DNA from: Portulaca oleracea
Taxonomy: Eukaryota; Streptophyta; Magnoliopsida; Caryophyllales; Portulacaceae
Length of the DNA: 64,000 bases
Assembly: GCA_029582165.1 (NCBI GenBank)
Contig: CM055892.1
Coordinates: 8,340,254-8,404,253, forward strand
Reading direction: 5' to 3'
The notes under the pieces are model-generated. The model searched no databases. It saw nothing but the letters and a program-made list of their open reading frames with translations, and was not told where the DNA came from. Made by a program: the position numbers and the translations under genes. Shown here one piece after another: positions 44,901 through 57,279 of this stretch; position 1 is the first letter of the stretch; each line of letters starts with the position of its first letter.

Positions 44901-45359
44901 CAAGAAAACTAAAGGATGAAAACGAGGTATATGACAAAGATAGAAGGATAAGAGAAGATGAATTTTTCAGACTTGGTTTATACGGATGATGGATAGATGA
45001 GAGAACTTCTCAACTCAAGTCAAAAGCACAAGCACGAAATTCTGTTTGATCACATAGCAACCAGAGCAAAGAAATGAATGAAGAACTGACTCTAAAAGAC
45101 TATGAGCATGAAATGCTTGACAACCAAGACTGTAGCTACTTCTAAAGCTCCTTTGATGATGTGCCCTCCTTGTCCTCGTATGGGGAATCCAAAGTCTAAC
45201 AATTCTCCATGTTGTTCCTTTGGGATCTATGGTAGTTACAGAATTTCCCATCATTCCAAATATTCCTTTTATGGTTAGCTCAGGCTTTAACCCTAACACT
45301 AGACAAATAAAGAAAAACCCATCCCAATGCATGCATGACCTAAATGACCTATATGGACT

Positions 45360-46310
45360 TCCTAAAAAAACGACTATATGCTGACTCAGGAGAGACTCAC
45401 CTAGGACATGGGTTTGAAAGAGCTAATTGACCTATATGAGACTTCCTAGGATGCAAGACTTCTATGTGCCGACTTAAGGAAAAGACTTACCCATGACATG
45501 GGTCTACATGTTCTATATGAGACCTCCTAAAGTGCAAACGCCTATATGCCGACCCGGAAAACCTAACTTATGATACGGGTTTTCATTAGACTTCCTAAAA
45601 ATAAAGACACTCACATGATATGCCAACACGAGAAAAGACTCACCCATGACATGGGTTTACACTAGACTTCTTAATAAAAAGACATATATTTACATGATGA
45701 CTCTAGACATAGACTTGCCCATGACATGGGTTTTCATGATTTATGAATCTGTATGAGACTTTTTATAGAATGCAAGACACTTACATGCAGACACTAACAC
45801 AAAGATTCATACTAGACCTTATATGATACTTTCCAATGAATGCAAGACATTTACATGTAGACCCTAGCACGAAGATTCATCCTGGACCTTATATGGTGCT
45901 TTCTAAAGAAAAAGACACTCATATCCTGACTTTAAAACAAAGACTCACCCATGACCCGGGTTTACACTGGACTTGCTAAAAGAGACAAACACACATTAAC
46001 CTAGGAAAAGACTCACTTATGACCTAACCCAAAGACTCACCTATAACCCGGGTTTATACTGGACTTTCTAAGACAAAAACACATTAACCAAGGAAAAGAC
46101 TCACTTATGACCTAACCTAAAGACTCAACAATGACCCGGGTTTAGACTTCCCAAAAACAAAACATACATATTGACTTAAGAAAAGATTCACATATATACG
46201 ACCTTGTATGAGACTTTCTAAAGACTGAAAGACATTTACATGTAGACTCTGAAATAAAGACTCATCCAGGACTATTGTAAGGCACCTATATACTGACTCA
46301 GGAAACAACA
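45360..46310. repeat. Degenerate ~60-120-bp repeat with ACCCAT/ATGGGT palindromes
   Basis: Units combine 'actagacttcctaa', 'gctgactcaggaaaagact' and 'cacccatgacatgggttt'. ACCCAT-gac-ATGGGT is perfect at 45489-45503 and 45642-45656 and nearly so at 45717-45731. Other units have eroded forms such as 'cccatgacccgggt'. Confidence 0.7.
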
Positions 46311-46329
46311 GGTTTGCGTAACAACAACA

Positions 46330-47560
46330 CCTTTTACAACAAGAGCATTATAAAGGGCTGGATAAAGTCAAATATAGCATGTCGACATAAGTTAGAAAGA
46401 TACAAGTCAGTGTTTCTCAATTCGGATGGGCCTAATCCACAGGCCGACCGTTTTAAGGAGAATCCGTAACTTGGCCCAACAACTCAGACAACTCAAGCTA
46501 TGTTGGCTATTATACGGACTAGAATAATGCTGAACACACTGACAACTTGATGTCTATTTACACACCTTTTTTTTTTGTTGCAACCCAAAATATTTATTTA
46601 TTTAACTCAAGGAGAGTGGATGTTGTAAAGGACCGAATAAAGCCATCAAAACGCGAGTTAAAACAGACTTATAAACTCAATTATTAATTCCACTGTGGAT
46701 GGGCTTAACAACGGGCCAACCATGGATTTGTTAGACTTAATAATCAAATTTATAATTTTATTTTTTCTAACCTTGAGACTATTACGCGGGCTAGAACAAC
46801 ACACACTGACTTTGTTTGATTATTAATCAATTTTCTTTGGACCATGAGTAAGAGAATATTGAGAAGGGCCGAATAAAATCATCAACGGTGAGTTAAAATA
46901 AATCGATAAATAATTAACCTTTAAAATGGATGGGCCCCACCACAGGGCCGACCGTAAAATTTAAGGTTATTTAATCGAGTTTATAAACTTATTTCTTCTC
47001 AACCCAATGATTATTACGCGGACTAAAACAATATCTCAAAATTAGGTCCGATTCTAATGAAGACCCAACATACAAACACGTATTTACACATAGTGCAACA
47101 AACTTTATTTATTTACTCAGGGAAAACGGACATTGTAAACGACTGGATAAAGCCAACAATAAGCGAGTTATAATTAATTTATGAGCTTAATTGACAAATC
47201 CGATATGGTTGGGCCTAACAACGGGCCGGCCATAAATATGATGGATTTAATAATTAAATCTATAAATTAATTTACTCAAGTTTAGTGACTATTATCCAGT
47301 CTAAGACGTTATCCATTAACTTTGTTGGACTTTTTAATTAATTTTTTTGGACCTTTGTTAAGAGAATTTCGTCAAGGGTCATATAATATCATCAAAAGTG
47401 AGTCAATTTTTATTTATTAATTAAGATAATCAACTTTCAAGCATAAATGGGCCCTTCCACTTGGCCAACCATAATGCCTTTGAGTTAATTATATCAAATA
47501 ATAAATAATAATTTCTCAACCCAATGAATTTTATACGGACTAGAACAAAACCTCCAAACT
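46330..47560. repeat. ~250-bp tandem repeat beside the primer site, about five units
   Basis: Each degenerate unit holds 'gaccgaataaagccatcaa', 'gatgggcctaacaacgggcc', then 'gaccataa'-like, then 'ttattacgcggactag', and 'aacc' phrases. Units start near 46350, 46630, 46865, 47120 and 47365. By position this is the 5' leader of element B in minus orientation. Confidence 0.75.
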
Positions 47561-48032
47561 AGGGTCGACTCTTTACAAAAAGACAAGAAAAAGGGGATGG
47601 GATACACATAGCACATAGCATACACATGAAGGGATACCCTAAACCAAGGCTCTAAATTCATGGACTTTTATGGTTGGGTTATATAGCCTACCGCATGCCT
47701 TCGCCCCAGTTCTTCATACCATAAGGTAAGCAGTTAGGTATTTCTCAAAGAACTTCAAGGAAGCTCTCGGAGTGTGACATCGGGAGAGGAGCGACCAAAT
47801 GCTTAAAGATGTAGAGTTCATCTCCATAGTAGTGGCCTCCCGCTCTCAAGGGAAATCCTAGGTAACTTAAACCGTCACCTTTGTGCTAACGTGTCAAAAG
47901 ACCCGATTAGTAGCCTGGTATGCAAGGGATGCCTAAAAGAATAATAAAATCGCGAAATAAATTAACTTCTCCCTTTTACACTTTCAAATCAATTTGATTT
48001 TTTTCAAGTTTTACCCTCTTTTTAAAGTTTAA

Positions 48033-48052
48033 GTCCCCAGTGGAGTCGCCAA
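48033..48052 (-). other. Primer binding site of element B (Ogre/Tat type)
   Basis: The minus strand reads TTGGCGACTCCACTGGGGAC two bases after the right LTR end. Ogre elements have a very similar site, complementary to tRNA-Arg as I recall it. The tRNA match was not checked. Confidence 0.8.
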
Positions 48053-48776
48053 TCTGTAGGACCCGGGAAAAAGGTGGAACCCCTTTTTCCGCGTGATGCG
48101 CTACTTTTGTGATCGGGAGCCAACTAAGGTTTCTTAATCCTTAAATAAGGATATTTTTTTATTTTCGAAATTCATTTTCGGGGTGATGAAACTTTATTTA
48201 TTTACAAACCTGTTTTTATTATTTAAATTATCCGTAATTACACAAATTAATTTAACAATAATTTAATCCCGGCCCAATCACTAAATTCAAGCCCGAAGAG
48301 AAGCAAGCGGGCCACCAGAAATTGCTAAAACCCGCCTAGGTTTTAGCAGACCTTGGGCTGGACCGTCTGCATCCTTGGGCCAGTAGAAAATGGGTTGAAA
48401 TTAATAAAACCCGCCTAGGTTTTATTAATTTTTGGCCCCTTTTCCTCGGGTTCAATCTTAAATTAGTGAAGGGAATGAACCAAATTATTTTCTTAAATTA
48501 TTTTATGCATTAACGAATATTTTAAATAGTTAAACGAATTTATAAAATGTAAAAGAGTCGCCAGCCGATTTAAGGAAATCGACAAACCGTAAAATAAGAA
48601 AAGAAAGACTCCGTTCTACGAACCCGATTTCAAGATTCGGGGGTAAGGTTACGGATTCGAGAGTTATAAGAACCCTCAAATCCGCCTGTTATAAAACAGA
48701 CTCTACTAAAATCAACATCGAAAAGAAAGAGAGCGGGGAGAAGTTTGATTAATTTCGCGGAATTATTATTCAAATC

Positions 48777-48975
48777 TGTAAACAATGGTAATTTCAGCAG
48801 TTGGAAAAGATAGAAAAGCAATGGGACTGAAGTATGTAAGTATTGTACTGTATTATTCAATGCAAAAGAAAAACAAAACAGAAGGATTATATAAAGAGGG
48901 ATACAACAGGAGCCAAACTAAACCTAAAGAAAAACAAGAAACCTAGAAAACTAAAATAAGTAAAGTATTCTAACA
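48777..48975 (-). repeat. 3' LTR of the copia element
   Basis: It begins TGTAAACAATGG and ends TTCTAACA on the plus strand. It differs from the other LTR by a few substitutions and a 15-bp 'aaaaagaaaaacaag' duplication present only in the right copy. Confidence 0.92.
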
Positions 48976-48987
48976 CCCCCCCCCCCT
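48976..48987 (-). other. Polypurine tract of the copia element
   Basis: A run of 11 C followed by T on the plus strand reads AGGGGGGGGGGG on the minus strand, directly before the LTR. Confidence 0.9.
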
Positions 48988-50666
48988 CAAATTGGAGGTG
49001 GATGAACCCCCAATTTGTACAATAATGAATGGTGCTGAGTTCCAGGGAGGGCCTTTGTGAGAATGTCAGCTAAATGTGACGTTGTAGAAGTATGTTGCAA
49101 AGTAATTAACCCATCAGCCAATTTTTGTCGAACATAATGACAATCTATCTCAATGTGTTTGGTCCTTTCATGAAAGACCGGATTCTTTGCAATGTATATG
49201 GCTGCTTGGTTGTCACATTTAACAGGAATGGGAGTGATGGAATCAACTTGGAGTTCTTTGAACAAGCGACTTAGCCAAGCTAATTCAGTGACAAGCCTAC
49301 GCAAACTTCTATATTCTGCTTCTACAGATGATAAGGAGACAATAGGCTGTTTCTTGGATTTCCAAGAGACCAAAGTGTTACCAAGAAAAACAAGAAAGCC
49401 ACTGATCGACCTTCGTGAGTGCTTGCAAGCTCCCCAGTCTGAGTCACTGTAGCCTCTAAGAGTGAAATCATCATCCTTATGGATTAATATTCCCAAATCA
49501 GAATGTCCTTTCAAGTATCTCAAAACGTGAACTGCTGCCTTCCAATGTAAGTATGTAGGTTCTTTGAGGTACTGGCTCATATGTTGTATGGTGAAGGCCA
49601 AATCAAGTCTGGTATTTACCAGAAAGTTGAGTTTCCCAATTAATCTTCTGTATTTGCTAGAATCCTCCAAAGGTGTACCTGAATCAGAAGATAATTTGAC
49701 ATTAGTGTCCATAGGGCAGATGACAAGCTTTGATGAATCATTCAAAAATTCTTGAAGCAATTCTTTAATAAATTTCTTTTGTGAAAGAATAATTCCCTGT
49801 GAAGTATGCATAATCTCGAGACCAAGAAAGAAATGAGCTCTTCCAAGGTCTTTGATCTTGAAAGCCATGTCAAGGTGTTTCTTTAGACTAGCTATCTCCT
49901 CATGATCATTTCCTGTTAGTAGAATGTCATCAACATAAACTGCAAGGTAAACAAACTTGTTAGCATCTTTTCTATAAAATAGTGAATAATCATTATCGGA
50001 GTGTTGATATCCTCACTGATATAAAACCTCTGTCAGCTTTGCATACCACTGCCTTGATGCCTGTTTTAAACCATAAATAGATTTTTTTAGTTTGCATACA
50101 GCGTTAGGAATATCAATGGTGACCCCCTTAGGTACCCTCATATAAATTTCCTCATGTAAATCTCCATGAAGGAAGGCATTATTGACATCCAGCTGTTGAA
50201 GACACCAATCTTTCTTAACAGCTACAACCAATAATGCTCTTATTGTTGTCATTTTGACAACAGGGGAAAAGGTCTCATTATAATCTATCCCAGCTTTTTG
50301 TGTGAAACCTCTAACAACTAATCTTGCCTTAAATCTCTCTATATTTCCATCTGTTTTTCTTTTAATTTTATACACCCATTTACAATCAATGGATCTTCTT
50401 CCTTTTGGAAGAGATACAATCTCCCAGGTGTTTGTATCAGAAAGAGCTTTCAGCTCTTGTTTCATGGCTATTCTCCATTCTTTGTGTTGAATTGCTTCCT
50501 CATAAGTTTCTGGTTCTGCATCATTGAGAAAGTGCTTCTGGAAATCTGAAACATCAGGCAAAAAGGCATCTTTGGGCTTACAGTATAGGTTAGTAACACG
50601 TGAGAAACAAGTATTATAATCTGCTAAATAAGAGGGTGGCTTGTGATTTCTAGCAGATCTTCTCAA
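48987..50666 (-). pseudogene. Copia reverse transcriptase and RNase H, one in-frame stop
   Basis: The frame starts within the linker ('[17 protein letters not shown]') and covers the RT N-terminus ('[14 protein letters not shown]', 'CKWVYKIKR', '[10 protein letters not shown]', '[11 protein letters not shown]', '[14 protein letters not shown]'). A TGA lies at 50013-50015, where relatives often have an Arg or Ser codon. The same frame continues with the catalytic 'VYVDDILL' (about 49937) and the RNase H domain: 'GYSDSDWGACK' (D), 'VEAEYRSL' (E), 'KCDNQAAIYIAKNPVFHERT' (D) and the end 'ADILTKALP'. All catalytic acids are visible. The stop is the only lesion in this part. Confidence 0.93.
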
Positions 50667-50810
50667 GGTTTGAATGGTTCCACTGTCATGGTGTACAATG
50701 TCATTACTTAGATTACTACCATCAGTAGCTTTTTCTGACTCACAATTTGTCTGATGTTCAGTACTAATTCTAGTATTATCTTCAATACTATGATTACAGG
50801 TGCTTTATCC

Positions 50811-51367
50811 CGCCTAATCATTATTCATAAAGGGGAAAGAGACATCAGTTTCTTGAAGTACAGAATTGTCATTAATGAGAGGAAAAAGAGTAGGAGAATG
50901 TTGCTCTTTATTGTAAGGGAAAATATGTTCATGGAAGATCACATCTCTTGAAATAAGGAATTTTTGTGTTGAAATGGAATAAAGTTTATAAGCCTTTTTT
51001 TCCTTGAGGGTAGCCAAGGAAGATACATTGTTCAGCTCTTGGCTGAAATTTGTGTCTCCCTTGTTTCAAGGTACTCATATAACACAAACAACCAAAAGTT
51101 CTTAGATGGTCATAAGTGGGTATCCTTTTGAACAACATTTCATAGGGGGTCTTATTTCTCAATAGAGGTGTAGGCATTCTGTTTATCAGATAAGTGGCAG
51201 TGAGTATGCTTTCACCCCAAAATCTCAATGGTAAACTTGATTGAAACATCAAGGCCCTAGCAACTTCAAGAATGTGCTTATGCTTTCTCTCAACTACTCC
51301 ATTTTGTTGACGTCTCTGTGTGCAACTGGTTTCATGTAATATACCAAGACTACAAAAATAAGAAACA
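50811..51367 (-). pseudogene. Copia integrase, C-terminal half, with frameshift
   Basis: The frame resumes after element C with '[14 protein letters not shown]', then '[20 protein letters not shown]' carrying the third catalytic residue (Glu). '[16 protein letters not shown]' follows. Around 51000 the reading shifts by one base into '[13 protein letters not shown]' and 'SRDVIFHEHIFPYNKEQ', the conserved end of copia integrase. That second frame stops at about 50814. Between there and 50666 only stop-rich linker DNA remains. Confidence 0.85.
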
Positions 51368-51847
51368 ACAACTGTAACGCCCCGAAAATTCAATTATAGA
51401 AAGTCAAAGTCAAACTAACGTTAACAGACAAAACTTAGCGGAAGACTTCAAATTTAGTTTGGGCGTCACTGCCGTATCCCCGAAGGAATACAAGGCGAGA
51501 AAGGAAAACACAACTGTCTGCTAACGGTAACTACTAACAACTCAAAACAACTTTAAGAATTCATAACGAAAACAATATAAAAGGTTCAAGGACTTCTAGA
51601 CTCGTCGTCCTCACTTCTAACTCCCGTCCCCAGCATTTAGATCTTCACCTGAAATCAAAACATTTCAGAAAATGAGGGGGAAATCTCAATAATGTCTACC
51701 CCTAACGTTTAAAACAGTTTAAGTTCATTTCAATTCATTTTGGGGAGAGGGATCAAATCAAACATTTTACAAACCTTTAACCCTTAACTGTTTTCCTCAA
51801 CCCATCCAATCCATATTTTAATTTGCGGGCGGGATACCAAATCCCTT

Positions 51848-51958
51848 AAAGTAACATCGCCTACCAAAGGCATCAAGAACATCGCCTACCAAAGGCATAA
51901 ACATCGCCTACCAAAGGCATCAAGAACATCGCCTACCAAAGGCATCAAAATACTATCC
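51848..51958 (-). repeat. ~25-bp tandem repeat in element C LTR, four copies
   Basis: 'aacatcgcctaccaaaggca' plus 'tcaag' four times, one unit shorter. Each has a small GCCT/AGGC stem. Element A has a comparable array at 59351-59490. Confidence 0.85.
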
Positions 51959-54079
51959 TATATCAGGGAAGGAAGCCCTGATCTCCTGGTCCATAACCCT
52001 GCAGGTTGTTACACCTGCACAACAGGTTATCCCCCGAAACCCGCTTAACGTTTCCACTTGAATTAATTAATAATATTCAAACTCAACTCACGACTCTCAA
52101 GTCAAACCACCCCAAGTTATCAAAACCATTAACAAAACTTTGAATAAAAGACCATCCAATTCCTCAACTCAAATAAACCAAGATCACAATCGAATCAAAA
52201 AGAAGATTATCAAAACAGATGGTCGTATTTCCACAAAAGTCCCTTTTCGGGATGCAATTCTCAAAATAGATTATAAAACATCAAAACACATTTAAAGAGC
52301 ATCCCGGTGGGGATTAGAGCATAGACAATTACCTGGTATACTTCACAGCACAGCAAAAGAAGAACACACTTGAGCTCACTAACGTCTCGCACTAACTCGG
52401 GCCTAGAATAAAAGTAATTATCTAATCAAAACGCGTTCTAACGAAGTTAGAATTAACTATTAACTACCTAACCCATCCCCTAGGAACACTTAGGTTCCTA
52501 TCATTTATGAAATTACACTTAACACCTCCAAGAAAACACATAACAAGATCACATATTATTTTCACTCAACAATTATTATAAAAAGAAGCAAGCAAAGGAC
52601 AGATTATAACGTTCACATAAAATGGGTCACAACTCGACTTCCCGACATCCTATGGGGCTGGTTCTGGACTTTTCGGAAACCTCAGGATGTCTACTAAAAC
52701 TTCTATGTTGATGGTTAAGCCCAACTCAGTCCCGAAGGACCTCAAAAACACCCGTCTTTCCCATTGGTCCAGATCTGACAGGTTCCGGTAAAACGGTTAT
52801 AACTCGGGCTATACAAATCAAACGTTCGATCCGTAAAATTCCTATGGTTCCTAACATCTAAGGGAACCTCCAGTTCAAAGGGTTTGATCAAAAGGTAACT
52901 ACACTAGCCGTGGCAACCCGATCTTTAGACACTAACAAAACTGTCCCGTTAACGGTTATCAATTAATTAATACTTTCGGTTCTAACTTCCACCATTCGAT
53001 CCCGGGGTCCTAATTTGGGCTCAAAACGGTAACTAGGGTCTAAGATATAAAGTCCAACTTAGCTTAGGTCCAACAATCAACCTTCCCATCATAAGAATCA
53101 AATTACAACACATGAAATCAACTTTAATAATTTACTCTAATCCTAAAACATGCATAAAATATCATACACTAACATGGCATACCTTATGTACATAAATTCT
53201 AATACTAACCTTATACTAATCATGCATGAAATATTAACGCTATCCTAAACATGAATTTCTTAACCAATAAACAAGAAAACTTTAAGAACATGTGAATAAA
53301 CTATAAAGAACATATAAACATTTAAACTTCTAATCAAGAATCCTAAACAAACTAATTTCTTTTAAACAAGATTAACTCAAGAACCAAGAACTAATAAACA
53401 TAAACTCAACCTAACTTATTTAGGCAAAATTAACATGAATTAAACAAGAAAGAACCCTACGAAAATAAAAGAACATAATATTTAACTTAATGAAACAAGA
53501 AACCCAACTAATTTACAAGAATCAAGAAGACTTAGGTTTTCATGTACAAGAACCATAAAGAACTTAGTAACATTAAACTACTAATCAAGAACCTAAGGTT
53601 TTAAATAACAAGAATCAACCTCATTCATGTAACCAACTTAACAAGATTTAATCCCTAGGAAACAATAATGGACTTAACGATTAAACAACTAACATTCAAG
53701 AATTTAACCTAAGTAATAAATTTCCAAATTCGTACATACAATAATATTGTGGTCTAACGATTCATGTAAAGAATATAACGAATATTAAAGAATCACTTTC
53801 AACCCTAATAATCAACTATTACAACCTAAATCTAATTACAATTTATAACATAAAATTAGACATAACAACTAGAAAAATTTACACATAATTACATCAAGAA
53901 AATAATTACAATTAATTTTCCTAATTACAACACTAACAATACAATAATTATAAAAACAGAATATTAATAACAATAAAAATTACAATTATATAAATCAGAT
54001 TAATAATAATAACACAAGAAAAGGAAAAGGAAAAGAAAAGAAAAGAACAAAATATAACGCTTAGGGTTAGGGTTAGAGT

Positions 54080-54672
54080 TAGGGTTTACGAGGTATTAGG
54101 GCTCGGTGGTCCGGTGGCGGTGTCGGAGGTCTTTGGGCGGCGACGTCAAAGCGACGGTGAGAGCGGTGGTGGTTGGAGCGCAAGGGTGGCTGCTGGGCGC
54201 GGACGATGACAGACAAGGGGGTCGTGGCGGATTCCCTTCGTGCGACGGCGACTCGGCCGATCGAGGTTGGAGAGGCGGCTGGCGTCGTCGACTTGGTCGT
54301 CGGTGGTGGCGAGGCAGAGGAATCGAAAGGGTGAAAGAGAGGAAAAGAAAGAGAAAGGAAGAGAGGGAGATGTTGCGGCGATGTCTGCGATGGTGGGGGC
54401 CGGGGTGGTTGTCGGCGGCGGCTAGGGCGGCGGCGCTGGTGGTCGGGGCTGCTGGGCGAGAGAGGGAGAGAGGGAGGAAGAGAGAGGAGAAGAAGAAAAG
54501 AGAAAGAGCGGGGGGGTTGGTTGCGGTGTGGTCGCGACACACACCACTGGGCGGTGGTCTTGGTGGTTGCCGGTGGTCTGGCCGAGGAGAGCAGGAGAGA
54601 GAGAGGTGGTAGGTTTAGGGTTTGGTAATGAGAGGGATTAGGGTTTGAGAGGGGTTTAGGGGGGTTTTTATA
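54080..54672 (-). promoter_or_regulatory. Promoter and GC-rich leader of element C LTR
   Basis: On the minus strand TATAAAAA (54665-54672) is followed by 'accctaatccctctcatta' and then a GC-rich, pyrimidine-rich leader full of CCG and CCA words down to about 54080. Long Pro/Arg/Ser frames in this leader are composition effects. Confidence 0.55.
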
Positions 54673-55125
54673 TTAATACCCAATTTAGGCCCAAAACTAA
54701 TCCTAATCCAACCCAAATAACAAATAAAAACTGATTTTTCTAAAAACCTAATAATTCTAATAATAGTAATAATAATATTAATTTTAATAATCATATAATC
54801 ACATAACAAATAATATTCACGTAATTATTCACATAATAATATTAACCAGCGGAAATTACTATTCTACCCTTGTTAGTCCCTCAACGGTCCTACGAGCTCA
54901 AGCATTAGCATAAATAAACACATTACGAACAACAGTAAATAACGAAGTCAAACCTATTCTTTCAACGACGTCACGGTCAACATCGTTGGATTTTTCGGGG
55001 TTTTACATCATTACCTTCTTAAAAGAAGTTTCGTCCTCGAAACTTAAACTTTAAACTTAACCCTAACGGTCCGGTAAGGAAACTAACGGTTTCATTCCTC
55101 CTAAAACTCGAGGTTTTACAACAAC

Positions 55126-56106
55126 TTTGTTCTTTCCAATTTCCAGGGCATTGTCTGATCTTATTCGTTTAACATTATAATCAAACTGTGTCTTTACCAT
55201 AGTGACACAAGATTGGATTATGCCTAAGGCTTCATCCTTGGTGGTCATTAGGTAGGTCCAAGTAGTTCTGGTAAAGTCATCGACTATGGTTAGAAAATAT
55301 CTATGTCCTGAGTGAGTGGGGACTTGGAAAGGTCCCCAAGTATCCACATGAATTAACTCAAAAGGCATAACAGTAGATATAGTACTAGAATGAAAAGGTA
55401 AGCAGTGCTGTTTAGCTCTAGGGCAAACATTACAATCAAAATGTTTGTGGTTTTGGCTATCATGTGGAACAATATTAGGTATTAATCTCATTCTACCAAA
55501 AGACATATGTCCTAGTCTTTGATGCCAAACACTATTGCTAACAGAAACTAGGGCATTTGATTCAATATCTGTGTTGCTCCCAGCTTCATGAATCAGTTTC
55601 TTATCCAAGAAATAAAGACCATATGCCTCTCTACCAAGAACCAAAGGCCTCTTCACAAGAAGGCCCTGCAAAATACATTGTGTTTCAGTGAAAGTTATCT
55701 GACAATGTAAATCTTGACACAATTTCTTAACTGAGATCAAATTAAACCTGAAATGTGGGACATATAGCACATTCTTTAAGACTAAATGTTCTGATATGAT
55801 CAACTGGCCTTGTTTGGTTACTCTAATTTTATTCCCATTAGGCATGGTTATGTCAATGGGTATTTTAAGGTCAGTCACATGATTTAGCATTTCCTTATTA
55901 CTGCACATATGGTCACTGGCTCCAGAGTCCAGGACCCAGCTATCTTCAATAATTGCACATGAACAGCTAACTGCATTGGATAGGTAATGTAAAGAAGATG
56001 AGGGAATGTTACCAGACATTGTGTCATTGACTGCCTTTCCATTGTTCTGCTCACTTACACTGCCCATAAGTTGTTGTAAAAGCTGTCTAGCTTGTTCTTG
56101 GTTCAT
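55126..56106 (-). pseudogene. Copia protease and integrase N-terminal half
   Basis: Read from 56106: a linker 'MNQEQARQLLQQLMGSV', then the aspartic protease motif 'WVLDSGASDHM'. Next come the pre-integrase zinc region ('VWHQRLGHMSFGRM' and 'CNVCPRAKQHC') and integrase with the first two catalytic Asp residues in 'HVDTWGPF' and 'RIRSDNALE'. The frame is cut by element C a few codons later. The insertion (3,748 bp plus a 5-bp duplication) is a multiple of three, so both sides stay in the same register. The frame joins gag upstream, apart from two TAA stops. Confidence 0.92.
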
Positions 56107-56169
56107 ATTGAAAGTAGGTTGTGTAGTACTTTCCTGAGGACTTGTTTTATCTGATGTTGATGTGCTTGG

Positions 56170-57186
56170 TTATGTATCTTCGGGTTCATTCCAGGCAGCA
56201 TTGGCCATCTTTCTAGGATAGCTCTGTTGTTTCTGCTGCCTTCCTTAGTACCTTGGATGGTTAGGTGGGAATCCATGTAAGTTATAGCATCGATCAATGG
56301 TGTGGCCATTCTTTTTACAATAATCACAAAACAAAACCTTCTTGGACTCATTCTTTCGTTGGTCTTTTGCTGATCCTGGAGCTCCATTTTGGGCGTTTCT
56401 TGAAGTGAAAAATGCAGCAGATTCAAACATGAATTGGCTATTGTCATGAACCTGTCTTTGCCTTTCTTCTTGGCTTAGAATTGAATAAACTTGGCTTAAA
56501 GATGGAAGGGGTGACATCATCAAAATGTTGCCCCGAATTGCAGTGTAACCACTGTTGAGACCCATAAGGAATTGTAGCAGTTTCATCTCCTCGAAATGAA
56601 TGTCAATTTGTCTGTTTATTCTAGGGTCACAGGTACACTTACCACAAATGCATTTGGGAAAGTTCGTGACAGATCCCACATCATCCCAAAGCTTCTTGGC
56701 CTTTGTGTAATAGCTAGCAATGTCCAAAGATTCTTGAGATAACTTGGACACTTCTTGTTGCACAGAATAAAGTTTGGCTTTGTTAGCTTGCCCAAATCTT
56801 TCTGATAATTCCAGCCACAGATCTCGAGCCAACGTTGAGTATAAAACGCTGTCTCTGATGTTCTTTGCCAAAGAATTGAGAATCCAAGAAAGAACCATGT
56901 CATTCCCTCTTTGCCAAAAAGGGAAGAGAGGTGAGTTGATTCCTGGATTTGGGAGAGTTCCATCAACGAAAGCTATTTTGTACTTCGCAGACAGAGCAAT
57001 GGTTGTCGATCTCTTCCATGTGTCGAAATCCTCACCATTAAACTGCTCGGCGACAAGCGAAAGCCCAGGTTGGTCTGAAGGGTGGATATACAATGGGTCA
57101 CATGGATCGATAATTGGTATTCGACTGAGAGGCTTTGGGGAAGGAGTTGGTGTCTCGGGCGTTTCTGTGTTGAGATTTTCTGACAT
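56170..57186 (-). pseudogene. Copia gag with zinc knuckle
   Basis: It starts MSENLNTETPETPTPSPKPL. The N-terminal signature 'DPLYIHPSDQPGLSLV' and 'WKRSTTIALSAKYKIAFVDG' is typical of the copia gag-polypeptide family (PF14244 type). The UBN2-like body follows, then a CCHC knuckle 'CDYCKKNGHTIDRCYNLHGF' near residue 295. TAA at 56245-56247 ends the 313-codon open part. The same frame continues through a second TAA at about 56170 into protease. In an active copy gag and pol would probably be one frame. Confidence 0.92.
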
Positions 57187-57265
57187 TATTGGTTTCTGGT
57201 TGTTGATAGTTTAATGGAGGAAAATTAGGGCAAAGAATGGAGAAAGGCTCGGGGAAGAAGAACCC

Positions 57266-57279
57266 ACGCTCTGATACCA
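57266..57279 (-). other. Primer binding site of the copia element (tRNA-Met)
   Basis: The minus strand reads TGGTATCAGAGCG directly after the LTR end TTTACA. Confidence 0.93.

Larger units (their letters stand above)
51373..55120 (-). mobile_element. Element C: gypsy LTR derivative inside copia integrase
   Basis: Flanked by ACAAC (51368-51372 and 55121-55125). Most is one LTR (51373-55007), which on the minus strand begins TGTAAAACCCCGAAAAATCC and ends GGGGCGTTACA. To its right, 55008-55120 reads on the minus strand TGTAAAACCTCGAG, about 60 bp, then 'gtttcgaggacgaaact' and 'cttttaagaaggtaatg' up to the LTR. The latter resembles the region before the 3' LTR of Tekay-type chromoviruses. So C looks like the first bases of a 5' LTR joined to the last part of the interior and a full 3' LTR. 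No coding sequence remains. Confidence 0.8.

Noticed and set aside
49192..50490. Plus-strand frames opposite copia pol
   Set aside because: Antisense shadows of the RT/RNase H frame.
51848..51958. Regular 25-bp repeats that could look like a small CRISPR array
   Set aside because: Units are adjacent without unique spacers and lie in a plant LTR.
54062..54090. Telomere-like 'ttagggttagggtt' units
   Set aside because: Only about four irregular units, in the leader of element C's LTR; plant telomeres use TTTAGGG in long arrays. Leader DNA often reads 'accctaa' on the sense strand.
54079..54612. Several long Pro/Arg/Ser or Gly/Arg-rich open frames on both strands
   Set aside because: They are overlapping, low-complexity and lie in the GC-rich leader of an LTR; composition explains them.
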